Origin: Phlebopus portentosus
Taxonomy: Eukaryota > Basidiomycota > Agaricomycetes > Boletales > Boletinellaceae
DNA: 64,000 bases
Assembly (NCBI GenBank): GCA_037892935.1
Contig: JAYXKI010000005.1
Span: 930,001-994,000 of the forward strand
Direction: 5' to 3'
This document shows positions 1-12,669 of this stretch, in pieces (the first letter of the stretch is position 1; each line of letters opens with the position of its first letter). The notes under the pieces are model-generated. The model was given only the letters and a program-made list of their open reading frames with translations. It searched no databases and had not been told where the DNA came from. Position numbers and translations under genes: made by a program.

Positions 1-1
1 A

Positions 2-457
2 AAAGACTTGCTGCTTGGACCGCCCTTACTGAGATCGACCCACCCAACTGATACGAAGGATCCTGTGATGACCACCGCGAACGTCGCATCTTCCCAACCA
101 TATGCCCTCTATCGCACTGCGAGTCGGGATACGTTGCCACAGATTCCATTCGATACGCCTGCGTACATGTCGACAGACAACCTCGCCTCGTATACTTACG
201 CGCAAATGCATGCACAGCGCACGTCAACGGTGTTATCCTATGATTACACTAATGACCCGACGGAGATGACCAATAGTTCCGCAGTACGCGAGAGTGAAGG
301 CGGATTCGGACACGCGAACTTGCATGAAGATATGCTTGCGAGACAAAAAGCACTGGAGGCACACATGGAGCGGATGTATGGAAGTCATGATCCTTCGTCG
401 GACGGGAACTACTCCAGTGTCACTGTGAACCCGCCTCCCACATACCGGGAACATTGA
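2..457 (+). CDS. C-terminal part of an unidentified protein with a PY motif
   Basis: The frame is open from the left edge of the window to the TGA at 455-457, so the gene starts outside. The visible ~150 residues are hydrophilic, rich in Ser, Thr, Tyr and Asn, and have no membrane segment. A short predicted helix (LHEDMLARQKALEAHMERMY) lies near the end. The protein finishes with PPPTY followed by three residues. PPxY is the ligand of WW domains, such as those of Rsp5/Nedd4 ubiquitin ligases, and a C-terminal PPxY is common in the cytosolic tails of fungal plasma-membrane proteins. That this is such a tail is inference only. The family is not recognised. Confidence 0.55.
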   Translation, partial: KDLLLGPPLLRSTHPTDTKDPVMTTANVASSQPYALYRTASRDTLPQIPFDTPAYMSTDNLASYTYAQMHAQRTSTVLSYDYTNDPTEMTNSSAVRESEGGFGHANLHEDMLARQKALEAHMERMYGSHDPSSDGNYSSVTVNPPPTYREH

Positions 458-657
458 TGAATGTTACCTCATAGCCCATTTCAACTTTCCATCAGTTTCT
501 TGCTATCTTGTTGAACGAAGGACTTTGTAGTCAGCCTGAGTCATGTATACCTTGTTAATTTTTCCATCATTAAAAGGACATGGTTGAGACATTTAACACA
601 GTAAAGAAGCGGCCAAGACATTCACAGAGGAACGAGAATGCGAGACAGGAACAATGA

Positions 658-2688
658 TCAAGATAGCAGAGTGTTATTGATCTTGCGAATCACGAAACGG
701 ATAAGAGGGCTTGAGGAGTTTGGTGGAACGCAGTCGATACCGACATCTTCGCGATCCTCTTTGAAAGTATGCGCATTCAGAGGTAACGAGTGTAGAACTT
801 CTATTTCAGCCTTGCGCCTGGTATAAAGCATCTGCATAAGCTCTCGCCTGACGAGCCGAGAAGAAGAGCGGTAGTCAAATCATCATGTAGCAGATGCTCA
901 GCACTTACTTCCAGGAAGGAGGAAGGTCGCTTCTTGAGCGTAACAACGATAAAGCCTTAAGATATTAAGTGCCTCAGATGAAGATTAGATCAAAATAATG
1001 AGTGCGATGAAGCATACCTTTCGTTGGTCATGAGCAGAGATAGGTAGAAGTTCGTCCCTATCCAGTCCCATTCTACCAGCGATATTGTACCGTAAAGTTT
1101 TAAGGCATCAAGGTAGGTGCGTACCCCAAGGCCTCTGAGGCAGAAACGCCGATCCACTCCAGTCGTTCAGCAGCTAGACTGTCGTTTTCATGGTACATTC
1201 TAGCACTGCCGTACTTGTAGACAGATACGATATCAAGACCGTAGGCATCTGCATCGACAAGTGCGAGAATCCGGGTCCTAGTGAGGCAGAGCGGCCCAGT
1301 CACACGAATAGAGCTCAGTAAAAGCGCATATAGGCAGCCATAGAGTTACTTCTCGGGCATATTGTCAGAGAATGTCTTGACAAGCTGGCGCGTTGCGAGG
1401 TCAGGATAACCTTTCCCCTAGAATTTCATAAGCACACCAATAAATCAGCAGCGCAGAGAATCGAAAAGAGGAGCAGGATTACTGTAATAAGAACACCAGG
1501 ACCAGGCAGAGCAGGATTGTTCGTTAGACTTGATCCTCGTAATGTCTGGAATACAGCCTGAAATGCAAGAGGAATGAGGATTAAAACTCTCATCGAGTGA
1601 CAAAGCCATACATCCTTCTCGACGACAAGTATCCAGGAGATATCTTCACGGATCTCATATTCGGCGACGTCTTGTGCATGTGGGATGAGTGATGGCTGTG
1701 GAAAGTTCAGATTAATTGGATTCACATGAATAAGAACCCACTTCTGTGTCGTGCCCAGAAATGACGGATCCATCGCAGAGGTGGATAGAAAGGGCTGATC
1801 CGCAAAACAAGCCTTTTGATGAAGCTCTCTAGACACGTCCTTAGCCGTAGTCCTCGTCAAGGATATGGAAAGATTACAATGTTAAGGTTCGAACGGTTAA
1901 TGGCAAACGTTGCAGCCAGGTCGTCCACCAACTGTTAACCGGGAAGTCAGCAACTCAGGAAATGATAACCAGACATATTTACCGTGTCTACTTTCGTCTG
2001 GCTTTTGAACAATGTCACATCTCTATAGTAAAGGTCGCTATAAGCGCTCTTCAGTAAAGAGACAGAGTCGCACACACAGAAATCAAACCGTTTCGTCATC
2101 GGAGATTCGTTGAGGAGAGCTTCATGCGCTTCGTTCGCCACCTTTAGCAGTTGGGCTGTACCGATAATTTTATGCAAGTCTATCAGAAAGTGGATTGAAA
2201 CACGAACCAGAGGATCTTGCGGAAGCTCCTTTTCCTTTCCTAGGGAATTGCAGCGTCCGCATTCTGATCTGTCTAGAAGTTTTATGAGATACAAGCATGA
2301 CTTCGGGGTGGTAGAAGCAAATTACTTATCACTGTGTGCCTTCGGCCTACTGGCCAAATTCAACTCGATTCTCTTTGGAGCAGCCATAGTGTCTGGCTGT
2401 GTGCTAGACGAGCCCTTTGTTGTCTTTGGCGTCAAGGATGCCGTTAATTGAGAAAGGAACGATAGGGCAAGATTCTCAAGGCATGACACGGTCTCGGAAC
2501 TTAAATGCTAGTTAAGTATGCACCACACGACGAAATCAGAATCTTACTGTCTTGCATCTGATTCTGCCTCATCGCCGTTTTCATCCCCAGAATCAGCAGC
2601 CATGACCACATCCTCCGTATCAAAGTTTTCATGCACATCAAAAGAAGAGCGAGTTTCCAGAACGGAGGAGTCTTCAAAGCCCTGCATA
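658..2688 (-). CDS. SPO11: Spo11, meiotic DNA double-strand-break transesterase (Topo VI A family)
   Basis: Spo11 cuts DNA to start meiotic recombination through a covalent tyrosine link. Exons joined on the minus strand give the whole family core. A region reading SARSSAQLLKVANEAHEALL is followed by TKRDLYYRDVTLFKSQ, whose second Tyr of the YY pair is the expected catalytic residue. VDDLAATFAINRSNLN follows. The Toprim metal site is present as ILVVEKDAVFQTL (Glu) and ILALVDADAYGLD (DxD), with GPGVLITGKGYPDLATR between them. The C-terminus has RELMQMLYTRRKAEIEVL and ends at the stop at 658-660. The N-terminus is acidic and poorly conserved. I chose the ATG at 2686-2688, but an upstream exon beyond an intron (acceptor just before this ATG) is possible. 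At least eight short introns are needed. No disruption was seen, so the gene looks functional. Confidence 0.93.
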
Positions 2689-3376
2689 CTGGTGTCCGGG
2701 AACAGCAGTAGTAATGGTGTTGACCACGCTCATGATCAAATACTCACAGGATGCACGTGATAGCGTCTCGTCAGTGAGCTGGAATGTTATAATTACATAG
2801 ATAGACCATTTACCGACTCAAAGCCTTCAAAGGGGTCTCAAATACAGATAGACCCTATTTTTAAAAAATTGAAGCCATATATTTCGCTAAAATGACTGTA
2901 TCAGAAGAGTTGTTATACTGTAGTTCCGTTCCCTCGGAAGCACAAAGGCCATCGTAAAAAATTGCACTATATTATAGCAGATTATGTCAAGTTCGCCGAG
3001 TATTATGCCAAATAAGAGGTCTTGTATGCTCTTATAAACGCCATATGCGGTTATAATCTTATATTATATCGTGCAAATTTTTGCGATGCACTCAAGTTCT
3101 AGTTGCCCTGCCAGTGCTGTTCCACAAATTCACGCAGAGGGACATAGGTTTTGTACTCAGAGACGTGCCATAGTTAGGAGCAGATACCTGGATGATACTT
3201 TGCATGAGCAGTGCGTGGCGAGGCACTTCATACATACTAGACTAGACATGTAGGGAGGAGAGTCATTCTTTGCCACAGCGCAGAGTCACTTTGAGTCACG
3301 TTACTCTAATAAATAGTATATTGCATTTCTGACCCTCGCTGCTCTACCATAGAACCATTTGGTTCCCTTGAACACT
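2689..3376. other. AT-rich divergent intergenic region between SPO11 and the GTPase gene
   Basis: About 690 bases lie between two divergent starts. The central part (about 2800-3070) is visibly AT-rich with short poly-A/T runs, and an AATAAATAGTATATT stretch lies at about 3308-3322, some 60 bases before the GTPase ATG. Short ORFs here match nothing I know. It probably holds both promoters. Confidence 0.5.
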
Positions 3377-5928
3377 ATGACGACTTTACGCAGCTTTCAG
3401 AATGAAATTGAAGACATACATCACAAGGAGGTCGCAAAACAACGTTCGCTCTCTAGCAAAGAGCACGAGAAAGAAAATCGAAATCCGGTCGTCCACGGAA
3501 GCAAGGGCCGAGTCGGGAAGGGCTTGCTGGACACGGAGAGCGATTCTGACCTTGAAGAGCAGCTGCTGGTACATACCAATCAAGCTTCACTGACAGCAAC
3601 TAAAAGCGCGCGTAGGAACTTTTACTATCTGGAATCCAGGAAGACCGTGATCGAACTCGAGACATCTTAGCTGGATTGTTGACGAACCACAAGGGAGAAT
3701 ACATTCTTAGGCTAGGATCGCGTCCAAACCATTCCAAGCTATTCTCAGGAGATGCCTCGACTGGTGCAGAAGGCTGGATAGGAGCTCCGCGAACGGAGAC
3801 TGAGTTACAGAGATTATGTGGCGAAATTGCTACTCTGGTAGAAGAAATCGGTGGAAAGGTGAGTGTCTTCGAACCTGGGCGTTAGTAAAAGTTTCTTTAA
3901 CCGTTAAACATAGGTATCAACATTGTATTCATATCCAAACTCTCAATCACGGACTACACTTTTACTACGTCTTCCTCCTCCAAATGTTTCGCTTCTTCCG
4001 GAGGTCCGAGTTGCCGTAGTCGGGAACGTGGACAGTGGGAAATCCACGACTTTGGGCGTCCTTACGAGAGGTGCATACTTTCCTGTTTGAAGTGACTCAC
4101 TGAGTATATGGTCTTTTTATAGGTGGATTGGATGATGGGAGAGGACGGGCTCGAGTCGGACTTTTCCGCCACAAGCACGAAATAGAAACGGGAAGAACTT
4201 CTAGTGTTGGTATGGAGGTGCGTGCATACGTCTTTCCCGTTTGCTAAGAAAATGTGACCTGAGAATGTCATTGGTCAGATACTGGGATTTGCTACTTCTG
4301 GGGAACCCATTCTTCCAAGAACCGCTTCGTCTATGGATACCGACGTAATCAGAAGGGAAAAGCTTGGCTGGGACGAAATTACTGTGCAGTCCGCGAAGGT
4401 AGTGTCCTTTATAGGTAAGTTATTCCAATTCGATCCTCGACTCAATCTAACGAGTTGACAGACCTAGCTGGCCACGAAAAATATCTGAAGACTACGTTGT
4501 ATGGGTTGACTTCTGGATCTCCATCTTGCGTGATGCTTATGGTCGGTGCTAATGCCGGACTAATTGGCATGTCGAAAGAGCACTTGGCTATTTCACTAGC
4601 GCTCAATGTACCAGTAGTGGTTTGTGTTACCAAGGTATTGCTTCTCCCTAAAAGCCAAAAAATTTGCTGAGTATTCGTTTCGTAGATTGATATGACTCCT
4701 CCAAACGTCCTTGCGGAGACCATCAAGCAAGTGACAAAAATCCTGAAAAGTCCGGGGTGTCGCAAGACACCAGTATTTGTTCAGTCTCTCGAAGTGGCAG
4801 TTGAAGTGTCTCAAGTCTTCGCAACCGAGCGGTAAGCGCTATGTTCCTAATGCTATGCCACAGAAAGTTAAGGGCTACCCCCAATCTAAGATTGTGTCCT
4901 ATCTTCCAAGTTTCTAATGTGACAGGCCATGGTCTTGAACTTGTCCGGACTTTCCTTAACTTGCTTCCATCCAGCGAAGGCGATCCCGACAAATTTGCTG
5001 CCGATCAACCGCTAGAGGTAGTTTTTCTCGCTCGAAATGTTCTAGAGACATGGCTTCTGACCAAAATTAGTACTCTATTACCGAGGTCTGGTCCGTGCCC
5101 TATGTCGGAACCGTGGTCAACGGCATTTTGAACGCGGGACATGTAAAAGTTGGCGATGCGATCTATCTTGGACCGGATGCGAATGGAAACTGGCATACTA
5201 CTGCGATCAAGAGTATTCAGCGCAAAAGGCGAGTTCTATCTGTCCTGGGAAGGTACTGTCCTAAGCATGCATATCCACTAGAGCGCCAGTGACAACCGCT
5301 GATGCGGGTCAATGTGTCTCTTTTGCTTTGAAGCGAATGCGTCGGACTGCCGTACGAAAAGGTATGATCATAGCAGCGAAGACGGACAATCCGCCTCGAG
5401 GTAAGCTGCAATGGATTGCCGCAAAGAGTTACTTTGACCCGACTATCAATTACTTAGCGATTCGACAGTTCAAAGGTCAAGTTCTCATTCTATAGTGAGT
5501 AGCGTCTGAGTATCGGTGCGTGTTTAGAGCTGAGTTTCTCCAGCCACAACACGACAATGCAGAAGGGCTATCAGGTCCGTTAGCATTTCCTTCTTTCAGC
5601 CCTCTTCCTGACGACTTCAACACCAGGCAATGCTTCACTGTGGGGTAAGTATAGAATTCGCGAATGCTAAAATTTATAATTGACCCTTAGACCAGGCCGT
5701 GCGGCAAACCGTGAGGATTGTTGACATGGACAATCCGCAAGGGGTGTTGCGTACTGGGGATCGCGCGACCGTTACTTTCGAATTCGTGTCTCATCCAGAG
5801 TTCATCAAGGTAGGGATGAAGCTACTTTTCCGCGAAGGAAAGACTAAGGTATGGCTTTCAATATTTTATAAGGCAGCATCGTGGACTCACTGCCTTAGGG
5901 TCTGGGGGTAATCACCGAGATATTATGA
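3377..5928 (+). CDS. GTPBP1/GTPBP2-type translational GTPase
   Basis: This is a trGTPase related to eEF1A. In animals GTPBP1 and GTPBP2 act on stalled ribosomes and mRNA decay, so a similar cytosolic quality-control role is inferred. Joined exons give an N-terminal extension with a [20 protein letters not shown] segment, then G1 [11 protein letters not shown]3 DLAGHEKY and G4 VTKIDMTP. GTPBP1 proteins likewise use Thr instead of Asn in NKxD. The text after G4 ([17 protein letters not shown]) is highly characteristic of the family. The barrel domains follow: [17 protein letters not shown], then [18 protein letters not shown], and the end is [12 protein letters not shown]. The start is the first in-frame ATG (3377). 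A TTG 18 bases earlier is also in frame but unlikely. Introns interrupt nearly every motif. The gene is divergent from SPO11. Confidence 0.9.
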
Positions 5929-6133
5929 CGTCACTTATAACATAGACTCAACTTGTTGTATACCGTACAATGTATTTTTGAGAATAATCATCACCGACCG
6001 CTCGTGTTCTCATCTTGCTTGCGTCCCGACCTTGTTGCAGTGACATTTAATTTAGACGAGACATAATTCCGTTTTTACCCGGAATATTTAGAGGTCACTG
6101 GAGATCGGCATCACTGCCTCATCCAGCACATCC

Positions 6134-7904
6134 ATGTCCCGCCAAGGCGAGTACGAACTTGTCCCTTCCACAGACGACCCAAACGCACCGCCGCCGGTAC
6201 TGAAAGAAAAACCATCACTACTAAGCTCGAGAAAAGTCAGACTCGCTGTTCTTTCTGTGGTTGTAGTTGTACTTCTCGGCTCAGTCTATAGATTTTGGTT
6301 CGGGGATACAGACTTGAATAGCAGCCATCCATCACCAGACCAAGATTCAAAAGAAGGCGTTTCGACGACTCCCATAACAACCACATTAGCCTCAAAACCA
6401 ACGCAGAAGCCTTCAGACGGATCTGACAAAGGTGGAGCGGGAACAATGCCTACTGGGAAATACAGTGTTGGATAGTGAGTGTTGCGCGAACTCCTGATGT
6501 CCTCTTGCTAACCTATGCCACCCAGTTTTGTGAACTGGTATGCATGAGACATCGTTGAAGTTATTTTTGCGCGTGTATTTAGCTCTCTTTAGGGGTATTT
6601 ATGGACGCAAATTCCCTCCTCAGAAGATACCTGCGGAAGACCTGACGTGAGAGGAGCATTCATCCAGTACGGTACTTACTTACATCCGCCATGCTAGGCA
6701 TATTCTATACGCCTTCGCCGACGTTCGACCAGACTCAGGTGTCGTTCATATCACCGACTCCTGGGCGGATACAGACATTCATTATCCGGGTGATTCCTGG
6801 GACGAGTCTGGCAAGAATCTTTACGGCAATTTCAAAGCACTTTACAAGTTGAAGAAGGAGCACCGACATCTCAAGACGCTCTTGTCCATCGGAGGATGGA
6901 CTTATTCTCCTAATTTCCATCCTATCGTTGTTTCGGAGATAGCACGCAAGAATTTTGTATTAAGCTCAGTGAAGCTCATGGAAGACTTGGGCTTGGATGG
7001 GCTGGATATCGATTATGAATACCCTTCCAATGACTTTCAAGCAATTGGCTATACTACGTTGCTTAAGGAACTGCGAGAGGAACTTGACCAGCGTTCGGAA
7101 GTCAGAGGGACTAGTCATCGGTTCCTTTTGACTGTGAGTTTCGTGTTTGGTGCAGCCATGGTTTTCGTTCACGAGTCTTTGCTAGATTGCCGCTCCTTGC
7201 GGCCCTGAAAACTATAAGAGGCTTCACGTAGGGGAGATGGCGAAGTATCTTGATTTCTGGAACCTTATGGCTTACGATTATGGTACGTCCTGTCCATAAC
7301 GAGATCTCTTCCAATAGCTCACTTGTCAAAAGCCGGTTCGTGGGGAACGGTTGCAGACCATCAAGCGAATGTGTATGGCGGTGCAATAAACACTAATGAC
7401 GCAGTCCAATGGTATATTTCGCACGGAGTTCCTCGTCACAAGATCATCGTCGGGATGCCGCTGTACGGACGCAGCTTCATGAACGCTGACGGCCCAGGAA
7501 AACCATTCTCCGGCATTGGACCCGGTTCTTGGGAGGCCGGCGTCTACGATTACCGTGCGCTTCCACTGCCAGGTTCTTTTGTCTTCCGCGACGAGAAGGC
7601 TATAGCAAGTTGGACGACGGATTACCAGAAGCATGAAATGGTGAGTTTCGATTCGGAAGAAGTGGGTCAGTGGAAGGGCGAGTGGATCAAGAAACAAGGG
7701 CTTGGCGGAAGCATGTTTTGGGAGCTCAGCGGAGATAAGAATGGCGAACGTGAGGGTATGGAAGGTGGATTAGGCAAGGACCCTCAGCCGGGAAGGAGTC
7801 TGGTAAAGGTGGTAAAGGAGGCGATGGGCGAGTTGGATACCAGTCCAAACTGGCTTAACTACGAATATAGCCAGTTCGATAATATGAGAAACGGGATGCC
7901 ATGA
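6134..7904 (+). CDS. GH18 chitinase with N-terminal membrane anchor
   Basis: This is an endo-acting glycoside hydrolase family 18 enzyme that cuts chitin, probably in cell-wall remodelling. The sequence begins with a ~35-residue cytosolic-looking segment, then a strongly hydrophobic stretch at about residues 36-55 (VRLAVLSVVVVVLLGSVYRF). This looks like a type II signal anchor, not a cleavable signal peptide. A Ser/Thr/Pro-rich linker follows and then the barrel: strand YFVNWGIYGR, the SIGGWTYS motif, and DGLDIDYEYP, which matches the DxxDxDxE catalytic signature with Glu as proton donor. GMPLYGRSF and the late SMFWELSGD motif are also present, as in the family. No chitin-binding module is visible. 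The second half (from 7323) is one long exon. It lies 205 bases downstream of the GTPase on the same strand. Confidence 0.92.
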
Positions 7905-8548
7905 GGATGAGGAACATTGCTCAGCCCAACAGGAACTCATAATTGATTATACGAGTAGTGCACCTATAATTCTAGTCTATTTACTCTTTATGTGCTCATT
8001 TGATCAAAGGACGGCTTCCTCGGCCGTCCACTCAGCGACACCTGTAAGATCTAGAGTACTGTAGTAAACAAGCGAGGTTCGACATATACAGACAACGGTG
8101 CAATTTCGGACGAAATGGTTCTGAATTTCGCTAGATTCCCCAGACCCCTTTTGCTTTCGGGTGATCATTCCATTTCGTTTCCTCAATCGACTCAAATAGG
8201 TAATTACTACCTTATTCAGAAAGTTTTTTTTCGACCTATGTCACACTTATTTTCCATTCCTAGCACGAGAACCAAGCATCTTTCCGATATAGATTCTCAG
8301 AATGAAAATAAATGTGATGGATTTCCTTTTGTTATATTTTTTTTAATGTTCTTCCGAAGGAAGCAGGTCTCGTGATCAAGCAAATCCCGTGATTGAACAA
8401 ATTTTGTCTGTACTGTATGTAGTATCGTACTGCTTTCTTTTACATCAGGTCCCAGTTTTGCGCCTCGCATACCCTTCTTTTCTGCTGGTTCTTGGACCTT
8501 TAGACCAATAGCTTTACAGCCCCATCATTTCCATCGGCACCAATTACA
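7905..8548. other. Intergenic region upstream of the EF-3-like gene
   Basis: About 640 bases with no supported gene. It has T-rich runs (8224-8232 and 8338-8345) and short ORFs of no recognisable family. It probably holds the chitinase 3' UTR and the promoter of the EF-3-like gene. Confidence 0.4.
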
Positions 8549-11500
8549 ATGACAGTCATTCAAGACCCCCATTTCGCTCCGCTCCTCTATACGCTCAGAA
8601 ATGCCCCGACGGCACCAGGTAATGCTTTCATCGTTCCTCTTGAATGGATCTTTGATAATTATGGACCCAGACGCTAAGGGAGCTGCCGATGCACTTGCTC
8701 GAGAGGTGCAGAAGGAAGGATTGCAAGCTTTAATGTGCGATCGCATTCAGCCCGTGGCGACTTGACGACTTTGACGCAGAATTGATAGAGATGCGAATAT
8801 CATTGGTACTCTACAAGCTTTTGCTCTGAACAAGAAATCAGGCTATGAGAGAGAATCAGCAGCCATCGGGTTTCAATACCTTGCTTCGGTCCTTGGACCC
8901 CCAGTTGCACCGATTTTGCTGCCACATTTATCCACGATTATGGACTTGTACATGGACAAGGGTGATGTCGTACGGATTGCAGCAACCGCCGCGACGAAAA
9001 CGCTCTTGAAGCTTTTCCCGGCTGAAGCAACGCGAATAGTCTTTCGTCAACTGGAGTCTATTCTTGAGAAAGGGAAGTGGCGAACGAAAGTGGGCGCTTT
9101 AGATTCTATCAGAGGATTTATTGATCGGGCGAGGGACGATGTTGCCAGAGAGTTAGGCGGAATACTTCCCAAAGTAGAGAAAGCTATGCATGATACAAAA
9201 CCTGAGGTAACCCTTCTTCTAATCTACTTCCAGAGTGCACTGTAGAACAATGCATGATAGGTGTCTACGGCAGCGAAAAAGTGTGCAACTGCTTTATGCT
9301 CGACTGTAGCCAATCCGGATCTTACCCCTCACATTCCCATCCTCGTCGAATGCATGTCGAATCCTGCATCGGTTCCTGCATGCATGAAAGCGTTGTCGTC
9401 CACCACATTTGTCGCGGAGGTCACAGCTCCTGCGCTAGCTGTTGTCGTCCCGCTTCTTATGCGAGCTCTTAATGATCGGAGCATGGAGGTCCAGAGGCGG
9501 ACAGTTGTAGTCATTGACAATCTTGTGAAACTTGTCAGAGACCCCAAAGTTGCCGCGGAACATCTCAGCGGTCTCGTAGATGGTGTAGAGAAAATAATGA
9601 AAAGCGCGGCATTTCCTGAAGTAAGGAGCTTCGTCCTTCTCAGTACACAAAATTGACATCACGCTAGGTCCGTGCGTTCGCTGAGTCTGCACATAAGACT
9701 TTGATGAAAGCAGGTGCTTCTGGTTCTGGGCCCCCTCCTACTAGGGACGTTGAAGAGGAAACGCGGACCGTCAAGGCCGAGATGAATACGATGCTGCCCC
9801 CGAGCCTACAAAACCAGCAGGAGTCCACTTTGTCGACGTCTTTGGATTTCCAGGCAAGTCTGATAGCAGACCTAATATACTTCCGAAAGTTTTCAGACAA
9901 AGACGTTTGGAATCGTTCAATTGCATCGTTCATTGAGCCTTGGTTCTCTACAAGCTCGGAAGACGCTGCTAGATATGCCGAATCTGCACGCCAGCATTAT
10001 GAATCCATTGATCGTTCAAGGTTCGCGCCTGAACAGAATAGCGATGAAGAGGAGGGTGAATTACTATGTGACACGACATTCTCTCTTGCCTACGGAACGT
10101 TGTTGCTTCTGTCGCATACTTCGCTTCGGCTTTACCGTGGCCGACGGTATGGTATTTTGGGCCCTAACGGCTCCGGGAAGACGACATTGATGCGTCAACT
10201 GCGCGATGGGAAGGTTGAAAACTTCCCTCCTCAAAGCGAAGTTCGTTGCGTGATGGTCGAGCATGCTTTACAAGGGGAGGCTACTTCATTGTCAATTGTT
10301 GACTTCGTCGCTTCTGGTCCGTCATTCTCTGATTAAATGTTGCCAGTTTGCTCAAATTCTCTTGCTTCAGATAAGGCGCTAGTTAACATGAGTCGTGAAA
10401 AGATCGTGCAGCAACTTAAAGAGGTCGGATTTGACGAGGAACTGCAGAAGCAGGTAGTCGGTAGTCTATCAGGAGGCTGGAAGATGAGACTGGAGCTCGC
10501 CCGTGCGATGCTATACAATGCCGATCTCCTGCTCCTCGACGAACCTACCAATCACGTAAGTTCTGGGTGTATCTGATGTTTTATTACCATTGACACTCGA
10601 GTTCTCCAGATGGACGTCCAATCCGTAAAATGGCTTGAAGACTACCTTATGTCCCAAAAGAATGTTACTTGTCTCATTGTTAGTCACGATTCAAGGTCAG
10701 TACTTTCATTTCTCCTATGTTATCATTTAATCCTATCTTCCAATCCAGTTTCCTAGACCACGTCACTACGGATATAATGCATTATGAATCAAAAAAAGTG
10801 AAATAGATCACTGAGATCTTGCTATCTTTCTGCTAACATTCTCTTCGTGTAGCTTGTATACTACCGGGGCAACCTAGCATCGTTTGTGACTCGTCACCCA
10901 GAGGCTAAGTCGTACTACACGTTGGCTGCCACGTCGGTCAAGTTTTCGTTCCCTCCCCCAGGTTCGCTTATGGGAGTGAGGAGTAACACTCGTGCCATAC
11001 TCAAAATGACAAATTGTACTTTCACCTATCCTGGGCGCGACAAGCCAAGTCTCATAGACGTAAGCTGCGCACTGTCTCTTTCCAGGTTGGTTTTCTCATA
11101 TTATCTACGGTGACCATCTGATTGAATAATGACACTCAGTCGTGTGGGCATTGTTGGCCCTAATGGTGCCGGGAAGTCGACTCTAATTAAGCTATTGACG
11201 GTATGGCTTCTTCGAATGATCTACGTGTCACACGTCAGCCGGGTACTGACATAATTCACAGGGCGAGACGGAGCCTCAGCAGGGCACAGTTTATAAACAC
11301 CCGTCTCTTCGTATTGGTTATGTTTCTCAGCACGCGACGCACCATATAGGTAAGTATGGGTGTTCCCGATCGTGACGGATTGCTGACACTAGCATTTAGA
11401 GCAACATCTAGAGAAGACACCAATACAGTACATCCAATGGCGTTACCAGGATGGGCACGATCGTAAGTGCTTGGCGTGACCGCAGAAGTATTTGCTGCTC

Positions 11501-12669
11501 AATGTGTTGCAGGCGAGGTGTTGGAAAAGGTCACACGTATCATGACAGACGAGGAAAAGGCCCAGTTAGAGGTACCCTTCGTCGGGAAGAATGGGACGAC
11601 TCGTAAACTCGAGGTTGGCTGGTTTAATCGAGTATATTCGGCCCCCCAACTGAATCTTGTTCAGTATATTCTAGGAAGGCAGAAGCTTAAGAAATCGTTG
11701 CAATATGAGATCAAGTGGCGAGGGCTGGATCATCGGTTTAACACCTGGATTCCTCGTGAAGAACTGCTTGTAAAAGGATTCACGAAGCTCGTCCAGCAGT
11801 TCGATGATCTAGAGGCGTCAAGAGAAGGTGCTGGAGCACGCGATACGTCGGCTTATGTGGTGCGCAAGCACCTCGAAGATATTGGTCTTGATGGGGACAT
11901 TGCTCAATACAATGAGATTAGCGGCTTGTCAGGAGGTCGGTGATAAAGTTGTGGGTTTCCTTAGTTCTTAGCGAGTCTGACATTCTACTACAGGGCAAAA
12001 AATCAAATTAGTCATTGCTGCATGTTTATGGAATAATCCTCAGGCAAGTGTATCTGTCGGAATTAATTTACTAGTGACGCTTATACTGTGCCTTAGATCT
12101 GCGTTCTCGACGAGCCTAGTAACTTCTTAGATCGTGAGGCTCTTGGCGGTCTAGCTGTTGCTATTCGGGACTGGGCGGGTGCCGTGGTATGCTAAATCGA
12201 GTAGCTTTCTTGTCTAACAAGCTCATGTGCGTCGATGTAGGTCATCATTTCCCATAACACAGAATTCGTGAATGCATTGTGTAAGTATCAGGATCTATAC
12301 AGTGTAGTTCTTTGCTCACTCCTATCCGCAGGTCCAGAAATATGGCACATCGAAGCGGGTCGCATGACCCACAAGGGCAAGCTTGCTATCGTGGAGGATG
12401 CGTTTATTGACGGAAGGACCCCCAAAGGAACGCCAAAGGGAAGCGGCCCCAACACTCCGGTCCGTTCTCGCGTGCAAACACCAGCGGCTTCTGCAGCAGG
12501 CACGCCTGCTGCAAGCGGCACAGAAGGCAATGCTCCTGCTACACTGGTGGGGAAGAAAAAGAAAAAGACGCGCAATCAACTAAAGGCTCAAGAGGAGCGG
12601 CGACGCTTGCGAATGTCTAAATGGCTAGCATTCGGCGGTCCGAAGCCTGAAGATACCGACAGCGACTAA
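8549..12669 (+). CDS. EF-3-like ABC-F ATPase (fungal translation elongation factor 3 family)
   Basis: eEF3 is a ribosome-bound ATPase that helps E-site tRNA release and translocation. Domains in order: N-terminal HEAT repeats (from MTVIQDPHFAPLLYTLRNAP), a helical linker with an acidic stretch before CDTTFSLAYG, ABC1 with Walker A GPNGSGKT, signature LSGGW and Walker B LLLLDEPTNH, then ABC2 with Walker A GPNGAGKS and Walker B VLDEPSNFLD. ABC2 carries the family's chromodomain insertion (LQYEIKWRGLDHRFNTWIPR). The C-terminus is basic (GKKKKKTRNQLKAQEERRR), as in eEF3. Some motifs differ from textbook eEF3: VEHALQGEATSL, an LDEPSN Ser for Thr, and IISHNTEF. Intron number is high, and codon use does not look like that of a very highly expressed gene. 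It may therefore be a paralogue and not the main eEF3. Both readings remain open. Confidence 0.88.
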
